The translations under genes were made by a program, and so were the position numbers. Below are positions 1-7,892 of a stretch of DNA of 64,000 nucleotides, piece after piece. The notes under the pieces are model-generated. The model had not been told where the DNA came from, ran no database searches, and saw nothing but the letters and a program-made list of their open reading frames with translations. Source of the stretch: Paraburkholderia tagetis (GTDB lineage: Bacteria > Pseudomonadota > Gammaproteobacteria > Burkholderiales > Burkholderiaceae); NCBI RefSeq assembly GCF_022213065.1, contig NZ_JAKLJA010000013.1:62001-126000 (forward strand), written 5' to 3'. Within the stretch, counting starts at the first letter, position 1. Each line of letters starts with the position of its first letter.

Positions 1-410
1 ACCGCGTGAGCGGCCTCGGGCTCGGCGCCGACGACTACCTCGTCAAGCCCTTCGACTACCGCGAACTCGAAGCGCGCGTGCAGGCGCTGTTGCGCCGCAA
101 TAGCGGCCATGCCAACGACCTCGTCAAAGTAGGCGGACTCGCCATCGACCGCAGCAGCCGGCTCGCGGAGCTCGACGGCAAACCGCTTTCGCTCTCGCGC
201 CAGGAATTCGCGCTGCTCGAAATTCTCGCGAGCCGCCCGCAGCGCATTTACTCGAAGGAAGATCTGCTGAACCAGTTGTTCAGCTTCGGCCACGAACCCA
301 GCGCGAACGCCGTCGAACAATACGTCACGCGCGTGCGCAAGAAGCTGCAAGGCAGTTCGGTCGAAATCCGCACGGCGCGCGGCATGGGATATCAAATTGC
401 TGCGCTTTGA
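1..410 (+). CDS. Response regulator, OmpR/TctD family, C-terminal part (cut by window edge)
   Basis: The frame is open to the left edge, so the N-terminal receiver half lies outside the window. The visible part starts in the last receiver segment (GLGLGADDYLVKPFDYREL, with the conserved KPF lysine) and continues into an OmpR-type winged helix: beta strands around residues 40-60, a recognition helix around EDLLNQLFSFG and a wing ending in TARGMGYQI. It would bind DNA after phosphorylation by the kinase encoded next, whose TTG start lies inside this gene's last codons (14-bp overlap), so the two are translationally coupled. The TctD assignment rests on the partner kinase's TctE-like layout and is inference; the response-regulator call is certain. 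Confidence 0.95.
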   Translation, partial: RVSGLGLGADDYLVKPFDYRELEARVQALLRRNSGHANDLVKVGGLAIDRSSRLAELDGKPLSLSRQEFALLEILASRPQRIYSKEDLLNQLFSFGHEPSANAVEQYVTRVRKKLQGSSVEIRTARGMGYQIAAL

Positions 411-1803
411 CTGGTTCCGCAAGACGCTGCTCGGGCGCACGCTGCTCTTTATCGCGCTGGTAGTGGCCTCGGGCGCGCTCGCGCTCGCCGTCATCGCGCG
501 CTACTACGCAGGCGTGGCTTCGGAGCGCGCTTACGACCAGTTGCTCGCTGGCGCCGCCATTCAGGTGGCCGAGAATCTCTATGTGCAAGGCGGCGTGCTC
601 GCGCTCAATCCGCCCGTGGCGGCGCTGTCTTCGCTCTCGCGCTACGACCTCGTCTACTACAAGGTGGTCGATTCGCGCGGCGTCGTGGTGGCGGGCTACG
701 GCAACCTCCCCAGTCCGGCCAGCATCACGGCTGGGCGGCAAGGCACCGAGTTCGCGAACGGCACCTACCAGCGCCAGCGCATCCGCACGGCCACCATCGC
801 GCGCTACATGCCCGAAGAGCGCGTACCCGGCTGGGCCATCGTGACCGTTGCGCAAACAACGAACGCGCGTCAGCAACTGACGAACGACATGAGCTTGAAG
901 GTGTGGACGCTCATTCTGATGATGAGCGTGCTCGCAATCGGCGCGAGCGGGCTGGCGATCCGGCGCGGCCTGCGGCCGCTCGCGCGCATCGAGACGATCA
1001 TCGCCGCGCGCGACCCCGCCGACCTGCGGCCCGTCGAGCACGATACGCCCAGCGAAATCAACGCGATCATCGGCGCCATCAACGGACTCATTGGCCGTCT
1101 CGCGGAACGCATGACGGCGATGCAGCGCTTCATCGCCGATGCCGCGCATCAGATGCGCACGCCTATTGCGCGGCTCGACGCGCAGATCGAGCTGCTCAGC
1201 GGCGAGACCGATCCCGCGCGCTACGCGCAGGGACTCGATGCGCTGCGCACGACCTGCTCCGACGTTGGGCGGCTCACGGGGCAATTGCTCAATCACGCGA
1301 TGGTGATTCATCGCACCGAAGCGGTGCCGCTGCAACCCGTGGACCTGGTCGCGCTCGCGCGCGAGGCGATCGGGCGCACGATCCCGCTGGCGGGCGAGCG
1401 CGACGTGCAGGTGGCGTTCGAAAGCGACGCGCCGCACGCCTCCATCGCCGGCGATCCGATCAGCCTCCAGGAGGCGCTGTCGAACGTGCTGCACAACGCA
1501 TTGCTGCACGGCAACGCGGACGAGATCGTCGTGCGCGTGGCCACCGTAGCCACCGCAGGCGACGCACTCACGCTGACGGTGACCGACAACGGCCACGGCA
1601 TTCCGCGCGAGCACTGGGAGGCTGCTCTGCGCCCGTTCGAACGCTTCGAGCCCGATGGCGCGCCGCGCCGCAGCGGCTCCGGCCTCGGGCTCGCGATCGT
1701 TCAGGAAGTCATGAAGGCGCACCATGGGCGCGTCGATTTCGGCTTTCCTGAAAGCGGCGGATTCGCCGTCACGCTGGTGTTTCCAGCCACGCTCGAGGTA
1801 TAG
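397..1803 (+). CDS. Sensor histidine kinase, TctE-like
   Basis: A membrane sensor kinase of 468 residues. One membrane helix lies near residues 14-34, followed by a periplasmic sensor region (about 40-165), a second helix near 170-187, HAMP-like linker, HisKA with phospho-acceptor His251 in AAHQMRTPIARL, and a HATPase domain with N box (NVLHNALLHG), G1 (DNGHGIP) and G2 (GSGLGLAIV). This is the architecture of TctE-type kinases controlling tricarboxylate uptake. It starts at TTG inside the end of the response-regulator gene; the overlap supports that start. The MFS gene 260 bp downstream has its own ribosome site and could be a regulatory target, but nothing in the sequence proves it. Confidence 0.93.
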   Translation: MLRFDWFRKTLLGRTLLFIALVVASGALALAVIARYYAGVASERAYDQLLAGAAIQVAENLYVQGGVLALNPPVAALSSLSRYDLVYYKVVDSRGVVVAGYGNLPSPASITAGRQGTEFANGTYQRQRIRTATIARYMPEERVPGWAIVTVAQTTNARQQLTNDMSLKVWTLILMMSVLAIGASGLAIRRGLRPLARIETIIAARDPADLRPVEHDTPSEINAIIGAINGLIGRLAERMTAMQRFIADAAHQMRTPIARLDAQIELLSGETDPARYAQGLDALRTTCSDVGRLTGQLLNHAMVIHRTEAVPLQPVDLVALAREAIGRTIPLAGERDVQVAFESDAPHASIAGDPISLQEALSNVLHNALLHGNADEIVVRVATVATAGDALTLTVTDNGHGIPREHWEAALRPFERFEPDGAPRRSGSGLGLAIVQEVMKAHHGRVDFGFPESGGFAVTLVFPATLEV

Positions 1804-2066
1804 CGCACTGCATTGGCGCACAGGAGTCCAAAGGACTGCTTGAGGCCGCATCTCCGGTCCATACCGACAGGTGCACGCCAGGTGCAAGCCAGGCCCACGC
1901 CAGGCCCAAAAGATGCGTCGGCGCACGTGGACAAGCCGCCGCCCGCCGGGGCAGGGAAATCACCAATACGAAATCGTCCTATGACATCGGGAAACCAATT
2001 TGGGCGGGCTACCTTGATCACTCCTGCGGGCCATTCGGACCGCGACTCCAGATTAAGGACGTTCTT

Positions 2067-3461
2067 ATGCGATACGCCGAATCCTGGCCCACCCACTCCA
2101 CAGGTCCGTCCCCCTGGGACGCCGAGGAGTCCCATGAGCCCAAACCGCAAGCCGGACAGCGTCATACGCTGCCCCGCCAGGCCATTGCCGCCGCCGCGCT
2201 CGGCAATGCAACCGAGTGGTTCGACTACGGCATTTACGCCTACGGTCTCGCCTATATCTCGGCAGCGCTCTTTCCCGGCAGCACCGCCAGCGCCACGCTG
2301 TTCGCGCTTGGCACGTTCGCCATTTCCTTCCTGATCCGCCCGCTCGGCGGCCTCTTCTGGGGGCCGCTCGGCGACAAACTCGGCCGCAAGCGCGTGCTCG
2401 CGCTAACCGTGCTGCTGATGTCGGGCGCGACCTTGCTGGTCGGCCTGTTGCCCACCTACGCGCGCGCCGGCTGGCTCGCGCCCGCCGCACTCATCGTGCT
2501 GCGCATGATCCAGGGTTTCTCGACGGGCGGCGAATATGGCGGCGCGGCCACCTTCATGGCCGAATACGCGCCCGACAAGCGGCGCGGCTTCTGCGGAAGT
2601 TTCCTCGAATTCGCCACGCTCGCCGGCTTCTCGCTGGGCGCCCTGCTCATGCTCTCGGCATCGCTGCTGCTCGGCAGCGACGCGATGCATTCATGGGGCT
2701 GGCGTCTGCCGTTTCTCGTCGCGGCGCCGCTCGGCCTCGTGGGCTTCTATCTGCGTTCGCGCATCGAAGACACGCCGGTGTTCCGCGAAATGGAAGCGCA
2801 ACTCGAAGAGCGGGCGCACGCACGGCCTGCCATCTCGCTGCGCACGCTGCTGCGCGAGCACCGCGTGCCGCTCGTGCTGCTCGCCGGCCTCGTGGTGGCG
2901 CTCAATGTCGTGAACTACGTGCTGCTCGCCTACATGCCGACCTATATGCACAAGGAACTCGGCGTGAGTGAAAACATGTCGCTGCTGATTCCGCTGATCG
3001 GCATGCTCACGATGATGGCGCTGCTGCCATTCGCGGGCCATCTTTCGGATCGCATGGGCCGCAAGTCGCTCTGGTGGTTCTCGCTCGTCGGCCTGTTCGT
3101 GGCGGCCGTGCCGATGTTCCAGCTCATGCATCATGGCGTGGCCGGTGCGCTGATCGGCTTTGCGGTGCTCGGGCTGCTTTATGTGCCGCAACTGGCGACG
3201 ATTTCCGCGATGTTTCCCGCGATGTTCCCGACTCATGTGCGCTATGCCGGGATGGCGATCGCCTACAACCTCTCGACCTCGTTGTTCGGCGGCACCGCGC
3301 CCATCGTGAGCGACTGGCTCATCGACAAGACCGGCAGCGCGCTCGTTCCGGCGTATTACATGATGGCCGCTTGCGCGGTGGGGGCTGTCGCACTGTTCTT
3401 CGTGATCGAGACGCGCGGTTGCTCGCTGCGCGGCCATGAAGTGCCAGGGAAGGCGCGTTGA
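2067..3461 (+). CDS. MFS transporter, metabolite:H+ symporter (ProP/CitA-like)
   Basis: A 464-residue inner-membrane carrier with twelve predicted helices. The first helix carries the metabolite:H+ symporter pattern ATEWFDYGIYAYGLAYIS, and the loop motifs DKLGRKRVL (2-3) and DRMGRKSLW (8-9) are intact. The family moves proline/betaine, alpha-ketoglutarate, citrate or shikimate with protons. AAGGAC sits 7 bases before the ATG, supporting this start, although a hydrophilic N-terminal extension of about 40 residues precedes the first helix. The nearby TctDE-like pair makes an organic acid plausible as substrate, but the substrate cannot be read from sequence. Confidence 0.9.
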   Translation: MRYAESWPTHSTGPSPWDAEESHEPKPQAGQRHTLPRQAIAAAALGNATEWFDYGIYAYGLAYISAALFPGSTASATLFALGTFAISFLIRPLGGLFWGPLGDKLGRKRVLALTVLLMSGATLLVGLLPTYARAGWLAPAALIVLRMIQGFSTGGEYGGAATFMAEYAPDKRRGFCGSFLEFATLAGFSLGALLMLSASLLLGSDAMHSWGWRLPFLVAAPLGLVGFYLRSRIEDTPVFREMEAQLEERAHARPAISLRTLLREHRVPLVLLAGLVVALNVVNYVLLAYMPTYMHKELGVSENMSLLIPLIGMLTMMALLPFAGHLSDRMGRKSLWWFSLVGLFVAAVPMFQLMHHGVAGALIGFAVLGLLYVPQLATISAMFPAMFPTHVRYAGMAIAYNLSTSLFGGTAPIVSDWLIDKTGSALVPAYYMMAACAVGAVALFFVIETRGCSLRGHEVPGKAR

Positions 3462-3501
3462 AGCGTTGCAACAGGCGGGCCCGACAGTGAGCAACACCCG
3501 G

Positions 3502-3535
3502 GATCAAATGAGCTATAATGGTGGCTCATTTGATC
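3502..3535 (+). promoter_or_regulatory. Palindromic operator over the -10 box of the Xre/RES operon
   Basis: Two perfect 12-bp inverted arms, GATCAAATGAGC (3502-3513) and GCTCATTTGATC (3524-3535), flank a 10-base centre that begins with a consensus -10 box, TATAAT (3514-3519). The antitoxin gene starts 18 bases later at 3554. The geometry is what is expected if the antitoxin, a Xre/ParS-type DNA-binding protein, represses its own promoter by covering the -10. No good -35 box is visible. Confidence 0.8.
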
Positions 3536-3553
3536 AACAAAACGGGGCCTGCC

Positions 3554-3982
3554 ATGCAACTCGTTTCTCCCGAGAAAATCGCCGCGGTAATGGGCCTCAG
3601 CCCCATACCGCATTCGATTGCCGAGTTGGAGGCGCAGGTCGCGGAAGGCTTGCCCAAATCCGCGCTGCGAAACGGCGTCGAGCAGATTGCACTGACTGCG
3701 GAGGCCCGGCGCGCGCTCCAGGCGCGCATTGTTCCCGAAGCCACCTACAAACGCCGTCGCGACAGGCTGACCCCGGACGAATCGGAAAAGACCGAGCGGC
3801 TTGCACGGGTTTACGCGACTGCGGCGTATGTCTGGGACGATCCCGCCGATGCGCGAGACTTCCTTGCGGCACCGCATCCCCTGCTGGAGGGCCGCGCGCC
3901 GCTCGAGGTCGCGCTGACTGAACTGGGCGCGCGTCGCGTGGAAGAGTTGCTCTGGAAGCTCTTCTACGGGCTCCCGGCCTGA
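3554..3982 (+). CDS. Antitoxin, Xre/MbcA/ParS toxin-binding (DUF2384) family
   Basis: This 142-residue protein is the antitoxin of a RES-type toxin-antitoxin pair. The C-terminal half carries the toxin-binding pattern: RLARVYATAAYVWDDPADARDFL, then PHPLLEGRAPLEVALTELGARRVEELL. The N-terminal half would supply the Xre-like DNA-binding fold. I use the ATG at 3554, preceded by GGGG at 3544-3547; an earlier ATG at 3518 lies inside the palindromic operator and so probably upstream of the mRNA start. The stop overlaps the next start as TGATG, the usual coupling for such pairs. Confidence 0.9.
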   Translation: MQLVSPEKIAAVMGLSPIPHSIAELEAQVAEGLPKSALRNGVEQIALTAEARRALQARIVPEATYKRRRDRLTPDESEKTERLARVYATAAYVWDDPADARDFLAAPHPLLEGRAPLEVALTELGARRVEELLWKLFYGLPA

Positions 3983-4473
3983 TGAGAATCTTCCGTATTG
4001 CGGACAGGCGCCATCCGGTCTGGAACGGCACCGGCGCCATGCTGGTCGGCGCTCGGTTCAACAGCCCCGGCCGTCCTGTGATCTATGGCGCGCTCACGTT
4101 CGCGGGCGCCATGCTGGAGGTCCTGGTTCACGCGAGGATCGGCAAGGTGCCAAAGACCCACGTCTGGGTCGAGGCGCAGGTTCCCGATAGCGTAGCGGTC
4201 GAAACACACACTGCAAAAACGCTCCCGGATGGATGGGACGGCCCATCCATGGAAGTCGCACGTGAATTCGGCAACCGCTGGCTGGACGAATGCCGCTCCG
4301 CAATCCTGATTGTGCCTTCGGTCGTCGCGCGGGCCGAAGCCAATGCCCTCGTGAATCCCACTCATCCGGACGCTGCAAGGATCGCCGTATCCGAACCGCA
4401 GCCCGTCCTGTGGCATGAACGCCTGTTCGTTCTTCCCGCGGAAGATGCCTCCGGGAAATCGGAGCGACACTGA
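3982..4473 (+). CDS. RES-domain toxin (NAD+ phosphorylase family)
   Basis: A 163-residue RES protein. Members of this family degrade NAD+ in the cytoplasm and stop growth unless held by the Xre antitoxin encoded immediately upstream (1-base overlap). The name-giving residues are visible in order: Arg25 in GARFNSPG, Tyr35 and Glu46 (AMLEVLVH), then Ser113 and Asn125 in VPSVVA...VNP. The LPDGWDG and GNRWL blocks typical of the family are present, as is full length, so the toxin looks intact. Transcription comes from the operator-controlled promoter at 3502-3535. Convergent with the ATPase/DUF4325 gene. Confidence 0.92.
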   Translation: MRIFRIADRRHPVWNGTGAMLVGARFNSPGRPVIYGALTFAGAMLEVLVHARIGKVPKTHVWVEAQVPDSVAVETHTAKTLPDGWDGPSMEVAREFGNRWLDECRSAILIVPSVVARAEANALVNPTHPDAARIAVSEPQPVLWHERLFVLPAEDASGKSERH

Positions 4474-4517
4474 AGAGCCTGTCCGTATCGACGTCGTTCG
4501 TCCCGGCAAGGTATTGT

Positions 4518-5555
4518 CTAGTCCCTCGCCGCTATCGCGCGCTTGATCATGCCTTTCACTTCGGCGTTGGTGTTCACGGGCACAAGCTTGATCTCCGGAT
4601 GTTCTCCCGCAAAAACCCGGAAGATCTGGTCCGCGAATGCTTGCCCGATAGAGTCGACGTCCTCGAAGTCAAAAATTACGTGTTTGAAAAGCTCAACTCG
4701 CGCCAACAATCTTTTTGCCTGTGATCTGGACACAAGTTCGTCGGCGCCATATCTAGCCAGATTCACCGGAACAATCGTCTTGTCGAACGTGTAGTCGTCG
4801 CTCTCTGTAAATTCGTCGAAAACCTTCCTCGTGGTCCTTGCCGTGTGGTTGTTCAATTCCATGAAAACAGCAGTGCCGGAGTGTGCCTTCGAGCGTTCGA
4901 GTAACCAGTCCTCCGGCTTGCCTCGCTCATGACTGAAGTACAAGCCACCGGAAAGAACATCGAATTTGTCGAACATTCGAGAAGTGAAGAAGATGCCTTC
5001 GCCGGAGTGGTTACGAGGATCGGTAGTCAACTTCCCTTTCGAGAGCTCGAAGATCGCATGACGCTCGTCTAGCAGACCGAGTTCGCTTTGAATTTTCTTG
5101 AAGATTCCCACACCGTCATCGGAAACAACGATTTCCGTCGAATTCGCAGTTTTTGTGACTTGAACGGCAATCGTTGTGCCCCCCGAGTGGTCGATCGCGT
5201 TGTTGAACATCTCGGTAAATCCGTGATGCCAGATATTCAGGACGTTGTCGGGTAATGGCGAGATCGTGTCCTTGATGTTTTGCCGCCAAACGACATCCTC
5301 TGCGAGCGAATCTGAAATCTGAAAATAAAAGGTCTGCTGAAAAATCGGGAGGAGCTTGTATCTCGATGCTCGTCCCGTTCCTTCCTTCGTGATCGTGCCT
5401 TGCTCGCGCAGTCTTGTAAGGTGCTTGTTCACCGCCTGCCGGCTGATCCCAAACTTGTCCGCAGCCAGTGCGGCGATGTCGCCGTTATGGCCCTCGACAT
5501 GTTCCACTATGAATCGGCGCACCAATTCACCTTTCTCTCGAACCTTGCTGGTCAT
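4518..5555 (-). CDS. Winged-helix / GHKL ATPase / DUF4325 (STAS-like) fusion protein
   Basis: A 345-residue protein with three parts. Residues 10-68 form a winged helix (DKFGISRQAVNKHLTRLREQG). Residues 105-240 form a GHKL (HSP90/histidine-kinase-like) ATPase with N box HHGFTEMFNNAIDHSGG (Asn119), G1 box SDDGVGIF and G2 box SGEGIFF. Residues 262-343 match the STAS-like DUF4325 pattern (TIVPVNLARYG... VIFDFEDVDSIGQAFADQIF). There is no kinase dimerisation/phospho-acceptor domain, so it is not a histidine kinase. The combination resembles an anti-sigma ATPase and its STAS antagonist joined in one chain with a DNA-binding head. Base composition is visibly less GC-rich than its neighbours. It lies tail-to-tail with the RES toxin, 44 bp apart; cellular role unknown. 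Confidence 0.85.
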   Translation of the reverse strand: MTSKVREKGELVRRFIVEHVEGHNGDIAALAADKFGISRQAVNKHLTRLREQGTITKEGTGRASRYKLLPIFQQTFYFQISDSLAEDVVWRQNIKDTISPLPDNVLNIWHHGFTEMFNNAIDHSGGTTIAVQVTKTANSTEIVVSDDGVGIFKKIQSELGLLDERHAIFELSKGKLTTDPRNHSGEGIFFTSRMFDKFDVLSGGLYFSHERGKPEDWLLERSKAHSGTAVFMELNNHTARTTRKVFDEFTESDDYTFDKTIVPVNLARYGADELVSRSQAKRLLARVELFKHVIFDFEDVDSIGQAFADQIFRVFAGEHPEIKLVPVNTNAEVKGMIKRAIAARD

Positions 5556-5564
5556 ATAGCACCT

Positions 5565-5598
5565 TTGACAACCTTACGCGTGCCGATTGTCAACCTTA
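5565..5598 (-). promoter_or_regulatory. Repeated site upstream of the winged-helix ATPase gene
   Basis: TTGACAACCTTA (5565-5576) and TTGTCAACCTTA (5587-5598) are direct repeats 22 bp apart, two helical turns, directly upstream of the minus-strand start at 5555. TTGACAA and TTGTCAA are also reverse complements, so the site has dyad symmetry too. On the minus strand the distal copy supplies a good -35-like TTGACA. A plausible autoregulatory operator for the encoded winged helix; inferred from position only. Confidence 0.5.
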
Positions 5599-6258
5599 TA
5601 TTTTTTTTCGTCAACCGTGCTTGGGTGATCTAGCAACGCGTAGATGCGGCAGATCGTGATTCAGTGGAATTCCATCGAGTCCATCTGGCCCCACCGGCCC
5701 CACGGGGGTTTTCGAGAAGCAACCGCACCGCATGGTCGTAAGGGAAACTACCTGGGTATCTTTCGGAAATAAATACATCGGATACCTATCCATCGACTCA
5801 ATCCCGACGGCAATCCCGACAGCGGAATTGATTCAACCGGCTTCCGATCCACCGTGCAGGAAGCGCATCGTTGAGCGCCCTGTACTGTCCGTATCTGTCC
5901 ACATATGAACGGACGCCACGCGCTGTGGCTGTTGCATAATGATTCCGCGACACTCCCCGTGCGCTCCTCTTCAAACCGCCTGCTTCAGGGGAACGAAGAT
6001 GCATCTCCTGTTCGAAACGCCGCCCCGGTTCCAGCCCTGTTAGCCTGGTCGCTCACGCAAGCGACCTCGCTCAGTCCGGTCGTGATTCATCGTTCACCGC
6101 CTCACCGCCTCACCGCTTTGCCCGCGCTGGCGAAGTTTCATGTTTCTTGCCAGACGCTTTCAGTTGATCGTCATGCAATGTGCTGCACACAAGCTTGCAA
6201 CGAGACTTATCCAGCATCTCGACTTCCCTTGCCTATTAAATACATATTGGAGACAGAC
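5599..6258. other. Intergenic stretch without a supported gene
   Basis: About 660 bp between the ATPase gene's control region and the small protein at 6259. It begins with a T-run and has a patch of CACCGCCT triplication (about 6099-6117). Open frames here have poor codon bias and no ribosome sites. The AT-rich stretch at 6233-6248 just before the next gene is a reasonable place for its promoter. Confidence 0.5.
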
Positions 6259-6459
6259 ATGCTCAGCCCCCACGAATTCGCGACCCTGATGCTAGTCAAG
6301 GATGCACCCGACCAGCTCGATCTCACTCGCGAGGAATTCGACGTCCTGCTCGAACACCAATTGGTTGCAATGGAACAACTCGCTTCCGGTATCTCTCGTC
6401 CCTGCCTGACCGTCGACGGGAAGTCGCTGCTTCGGAGCATCACGCGCGAGTACCACTGA
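6259..6459 (+). CDS. Small conserved-looking protein upstream of phasin
   Basis: A 66-residue soluble protein starting MLSPHEFATLMLVKDAPDQL and ending TREYH, rich in charged and aliphatic residues and probably helical, with no membrane segment or known catalytic motif. A GGAGA ribosome site 5 bases before the ATG fixes the start; the frame is open further upstream but that part lacks codon bias. It precedes a phasin gene by about 100 bp and may share its transcription. I do not recognise a function. Confidence 0.65.
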   Translation: MLSPHEFATLMLVKDAPDQLDLTREEFDVLLEHQLVAMEQLASGISRPCLTVDGKSLLRSITREYH

Positions 6460-6556
6460 GTCCCGTTGCGCGCACGGTCCGCCACCGTCGCTTCGCCTGC
6501 GCTTGATTGCGCACCTGCCCAATTTATCCGTGTTGCTTGCCCATTGGAGTTTCATC

Positions 6557-7117
6557 ATGCAAATCCGGGAGATGATTTCCGCCACGCAACAGTCCAACGC
6601 CACGCTGTTCACCGAACTGGGTAACGCATTCGCCGACGGCATGGACAAACTCGCACACCTCAACATGGAGGCCGCCCGAACTATCCTGGACACCACGCGC
6701 GAGTTCTCGCAACAGGCGCTGTCCACCCAGGGTCCTTCTGAATGGCTGACATTACACAATGCATTCATCGCCCCGGCCGCCGGACAAATTCAGGACTACA
6801 ACCGCCGTCTGCTCGAGCTTGCGGCGGCGACCCAGGCCACCTTTGCCCGCTGCACCCAGGCACAAGTCGAGGAATACGGCGAGCGCACCCGGGCGTTGCT
6901 GAAGGACTTCGCGAAAAGCGCGCCTCAAGGCTCCGAGCCCATTGTGGCCGCGATCGATTCGGCCATCACTGCCGCTAACCAGCTATACGGGTCGCTGCAG
7001 CAAACCGGACAACAGGCCGTCGAAGTCGCCCAGACCCAGATCGACATAGCGACCGCCACCGCGACGAAATCGGCAAAACAAGTCGTCGAACCGGTGGTGC
7101 AGGCCACGAAGCGCTGA
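6557..7117 (+). CDS. phaP: Phasin family protein (polyhydroxyalkanoate granule-associated)
   Basis: A 186-residue amphipathic, almost entirely helical protein without signal peptide or membrane segment. Alternating hydrophobic and charged/polar residues with repeated AATQATF, QAQVEEY and AITAANQLYG segments are typical of the phasin fold, which coats the surface of polyhydroxybutyrate granules and limits their coalescence. The start at the ATG at 6557 follows GGAG (6546-6549); it gives the usual phasin length. The last residues (KSAKQVVEPVVQATKR) are the lysine-rich tail common in Burkholderia phasins. A strong terminator follows at 7228. Confidence 0.85.
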   Translation: MQIREMISATQQSNATLFTELGNAFADGMDKLAHLNMEAARTILDTTREFSQQALSTQGPSEWLTLHNAFIAPAAGQIQDYNRRLLELAAATQATFARCTQAQVEEYGERTRALLKDFAKSAPQGSEPIVAAIDSAITAANQLYGSLQQTGQQAVEVAQTQIDIATATATKSAKQVVEPVVQATKR

Positions 7118-7227
7118 ACCGGCGCGTTGATGGCGTGCGCGTGCCGCTCGCGAGACGCATGACCGGTTCATGTGCCTCGCGGCTGTGTGCGAGGTGATGC
7201 GCCAGGTCTGAAATCCGGCATCCTCGA

Positions 7228-7271
7228 AAACGCCCCTGGCTCCGCTGCACCCAGCGGGGCCAGGGGCGTTT
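7228..7271 (+). terminator. Intrinsic terminator after the phasin gene
   Basis: Arms AAACGCCCCTGGCTCCGCTG (7228-7247) and its near-perfect complement (7252-7271) close a 4-base loop CACC, a 20-bp stem with one G-T pair. An A-run on one side and T-run on the other make it usable from either strand. Confidence 0.8.
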
Positions 7272-7472
7272 GCCGTGTTTGCCGTTAACCGTGCCGTCCA
7301 TCGACTTCATGGCCTGCCTGCTTTTGCTTCGCGCGCCGAGGGCTGCAATGGCTTCGGTCGCGTGGCGAACGTTCGCGGCACGCGGGCACGACCACATCGG
7401 CATGACCACATAACCACACGGGCATGACGACTGCTGCTTCAGGACACCACCCACACCGCAAGGAGCACGATC
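7272..7472. other. Intergenic, no gene seen
   Basis: The region from the phasin stop to the next gene is about 355 bp. After the terminator it holds only GC-rich sequence with a short CGGGCATGACGA-like partial repeat near 7380-7430 and the AAGGAG ribosome site of the next gene. Confidence 0.5.
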
Positions 7473-7730
7473 ATGGAACGGACTGAGGCGAAAGGCATGA
7501 TTCACGAGATGGCAGGCGGCGCCCAGGCAATGGCCGGCGATCTGCTCGGTAACGCGGATATGCAGGTCTCCGGCAGAGTGAAGGCGTTGTGCGGGAAATC
7601 GCAACGGCTCGCCAACAACGCCGCGCACGCCACCCGCGAGACGATTGCGGAGAACCCGCTCGCGGCGCTGGGCGTGGCGGTGGGACTGGGTCTCGCCTGC
7701 GGTGCACTGTGGGCGTGGCGGCGCGAGTGA
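7473..7730 (+). CDS. CsbD/DUF883-like stress protein
   Basis: 85 residues. The N-terminal part (EAKGMIHEMAGGAQAMAGDLLGNADMQVSGR) follows the CsbD pattern of a small stress-response protein, and the C-terminal part (ENPLAALGVAVGLGLACGALW) is the glycine-rich membrane segment of DUF883/ElaB-type proteins, ending in WRRE. Such hybrids are common in Burkholderiaceae and are thought to sit at the inner membrane during stress. AAGGAG precedes the ATG by 8 bases. A minisatellite starts directly after the stop codon. Confidence 0.75.
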   Translation: MERTEAKGMIHEMAGGAQAMAGDLLGNADMQVSGRVKALCGKSQRLANNAAHATRETIAENPLAALGVAVGLGLACGALWAWRRE

Positions 7731-7813
7731 GCCGCCCACGAGCCGCCCATGCGCCGCCCATGAGCCGCCCATGCGCCGCCCATGCGCCGCCCACGAGCCG
7801 CCCATGAGCCGCA
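7731..7813 (+). repeat. 11-bp tandem repeat (minisatellite)
   Basis: Seven and a half head-to-tail copies of GCCGCCCAYGM begin at the base after the preceding stop codon. Copies differ only at positions 9 and 11 of the unit. No dyad symmetry and no spacer structure, so not a CRISPR. Confidence 0.9.
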
Positions 7814-7892
7814 TGTCGCGCCCACTCCCGGATCGCTGCGGTCGCCGTAAGCGGCCTGGAACCGGCTGGACCCGGACCGTCACGAGGAAGTC

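Noticed and set aside
325..1926. A 533-codon minus-strand open frame across the kinase gene
   Set aside because: Antisense to a complete histidine kinase with all boxes; its translation has no motif and an extreme Arg/His content.
5611..5793. A 60-codon minus-strand frame
   Set aside because: No ribosome site, no codon bias and no recognisable motif in a non-coding stretch.
5905..6258. N-terminal extension of the small protein at 6259
   Set aside because: The frame is open but lacks codon bias, and a clear ribosome site precedes the ATG at 6259.
7731..7813. Tandem array as a CRISPR
   Set aside because: The units are 11 bp, directly adjacent, without spacers, and no cas gene is present.
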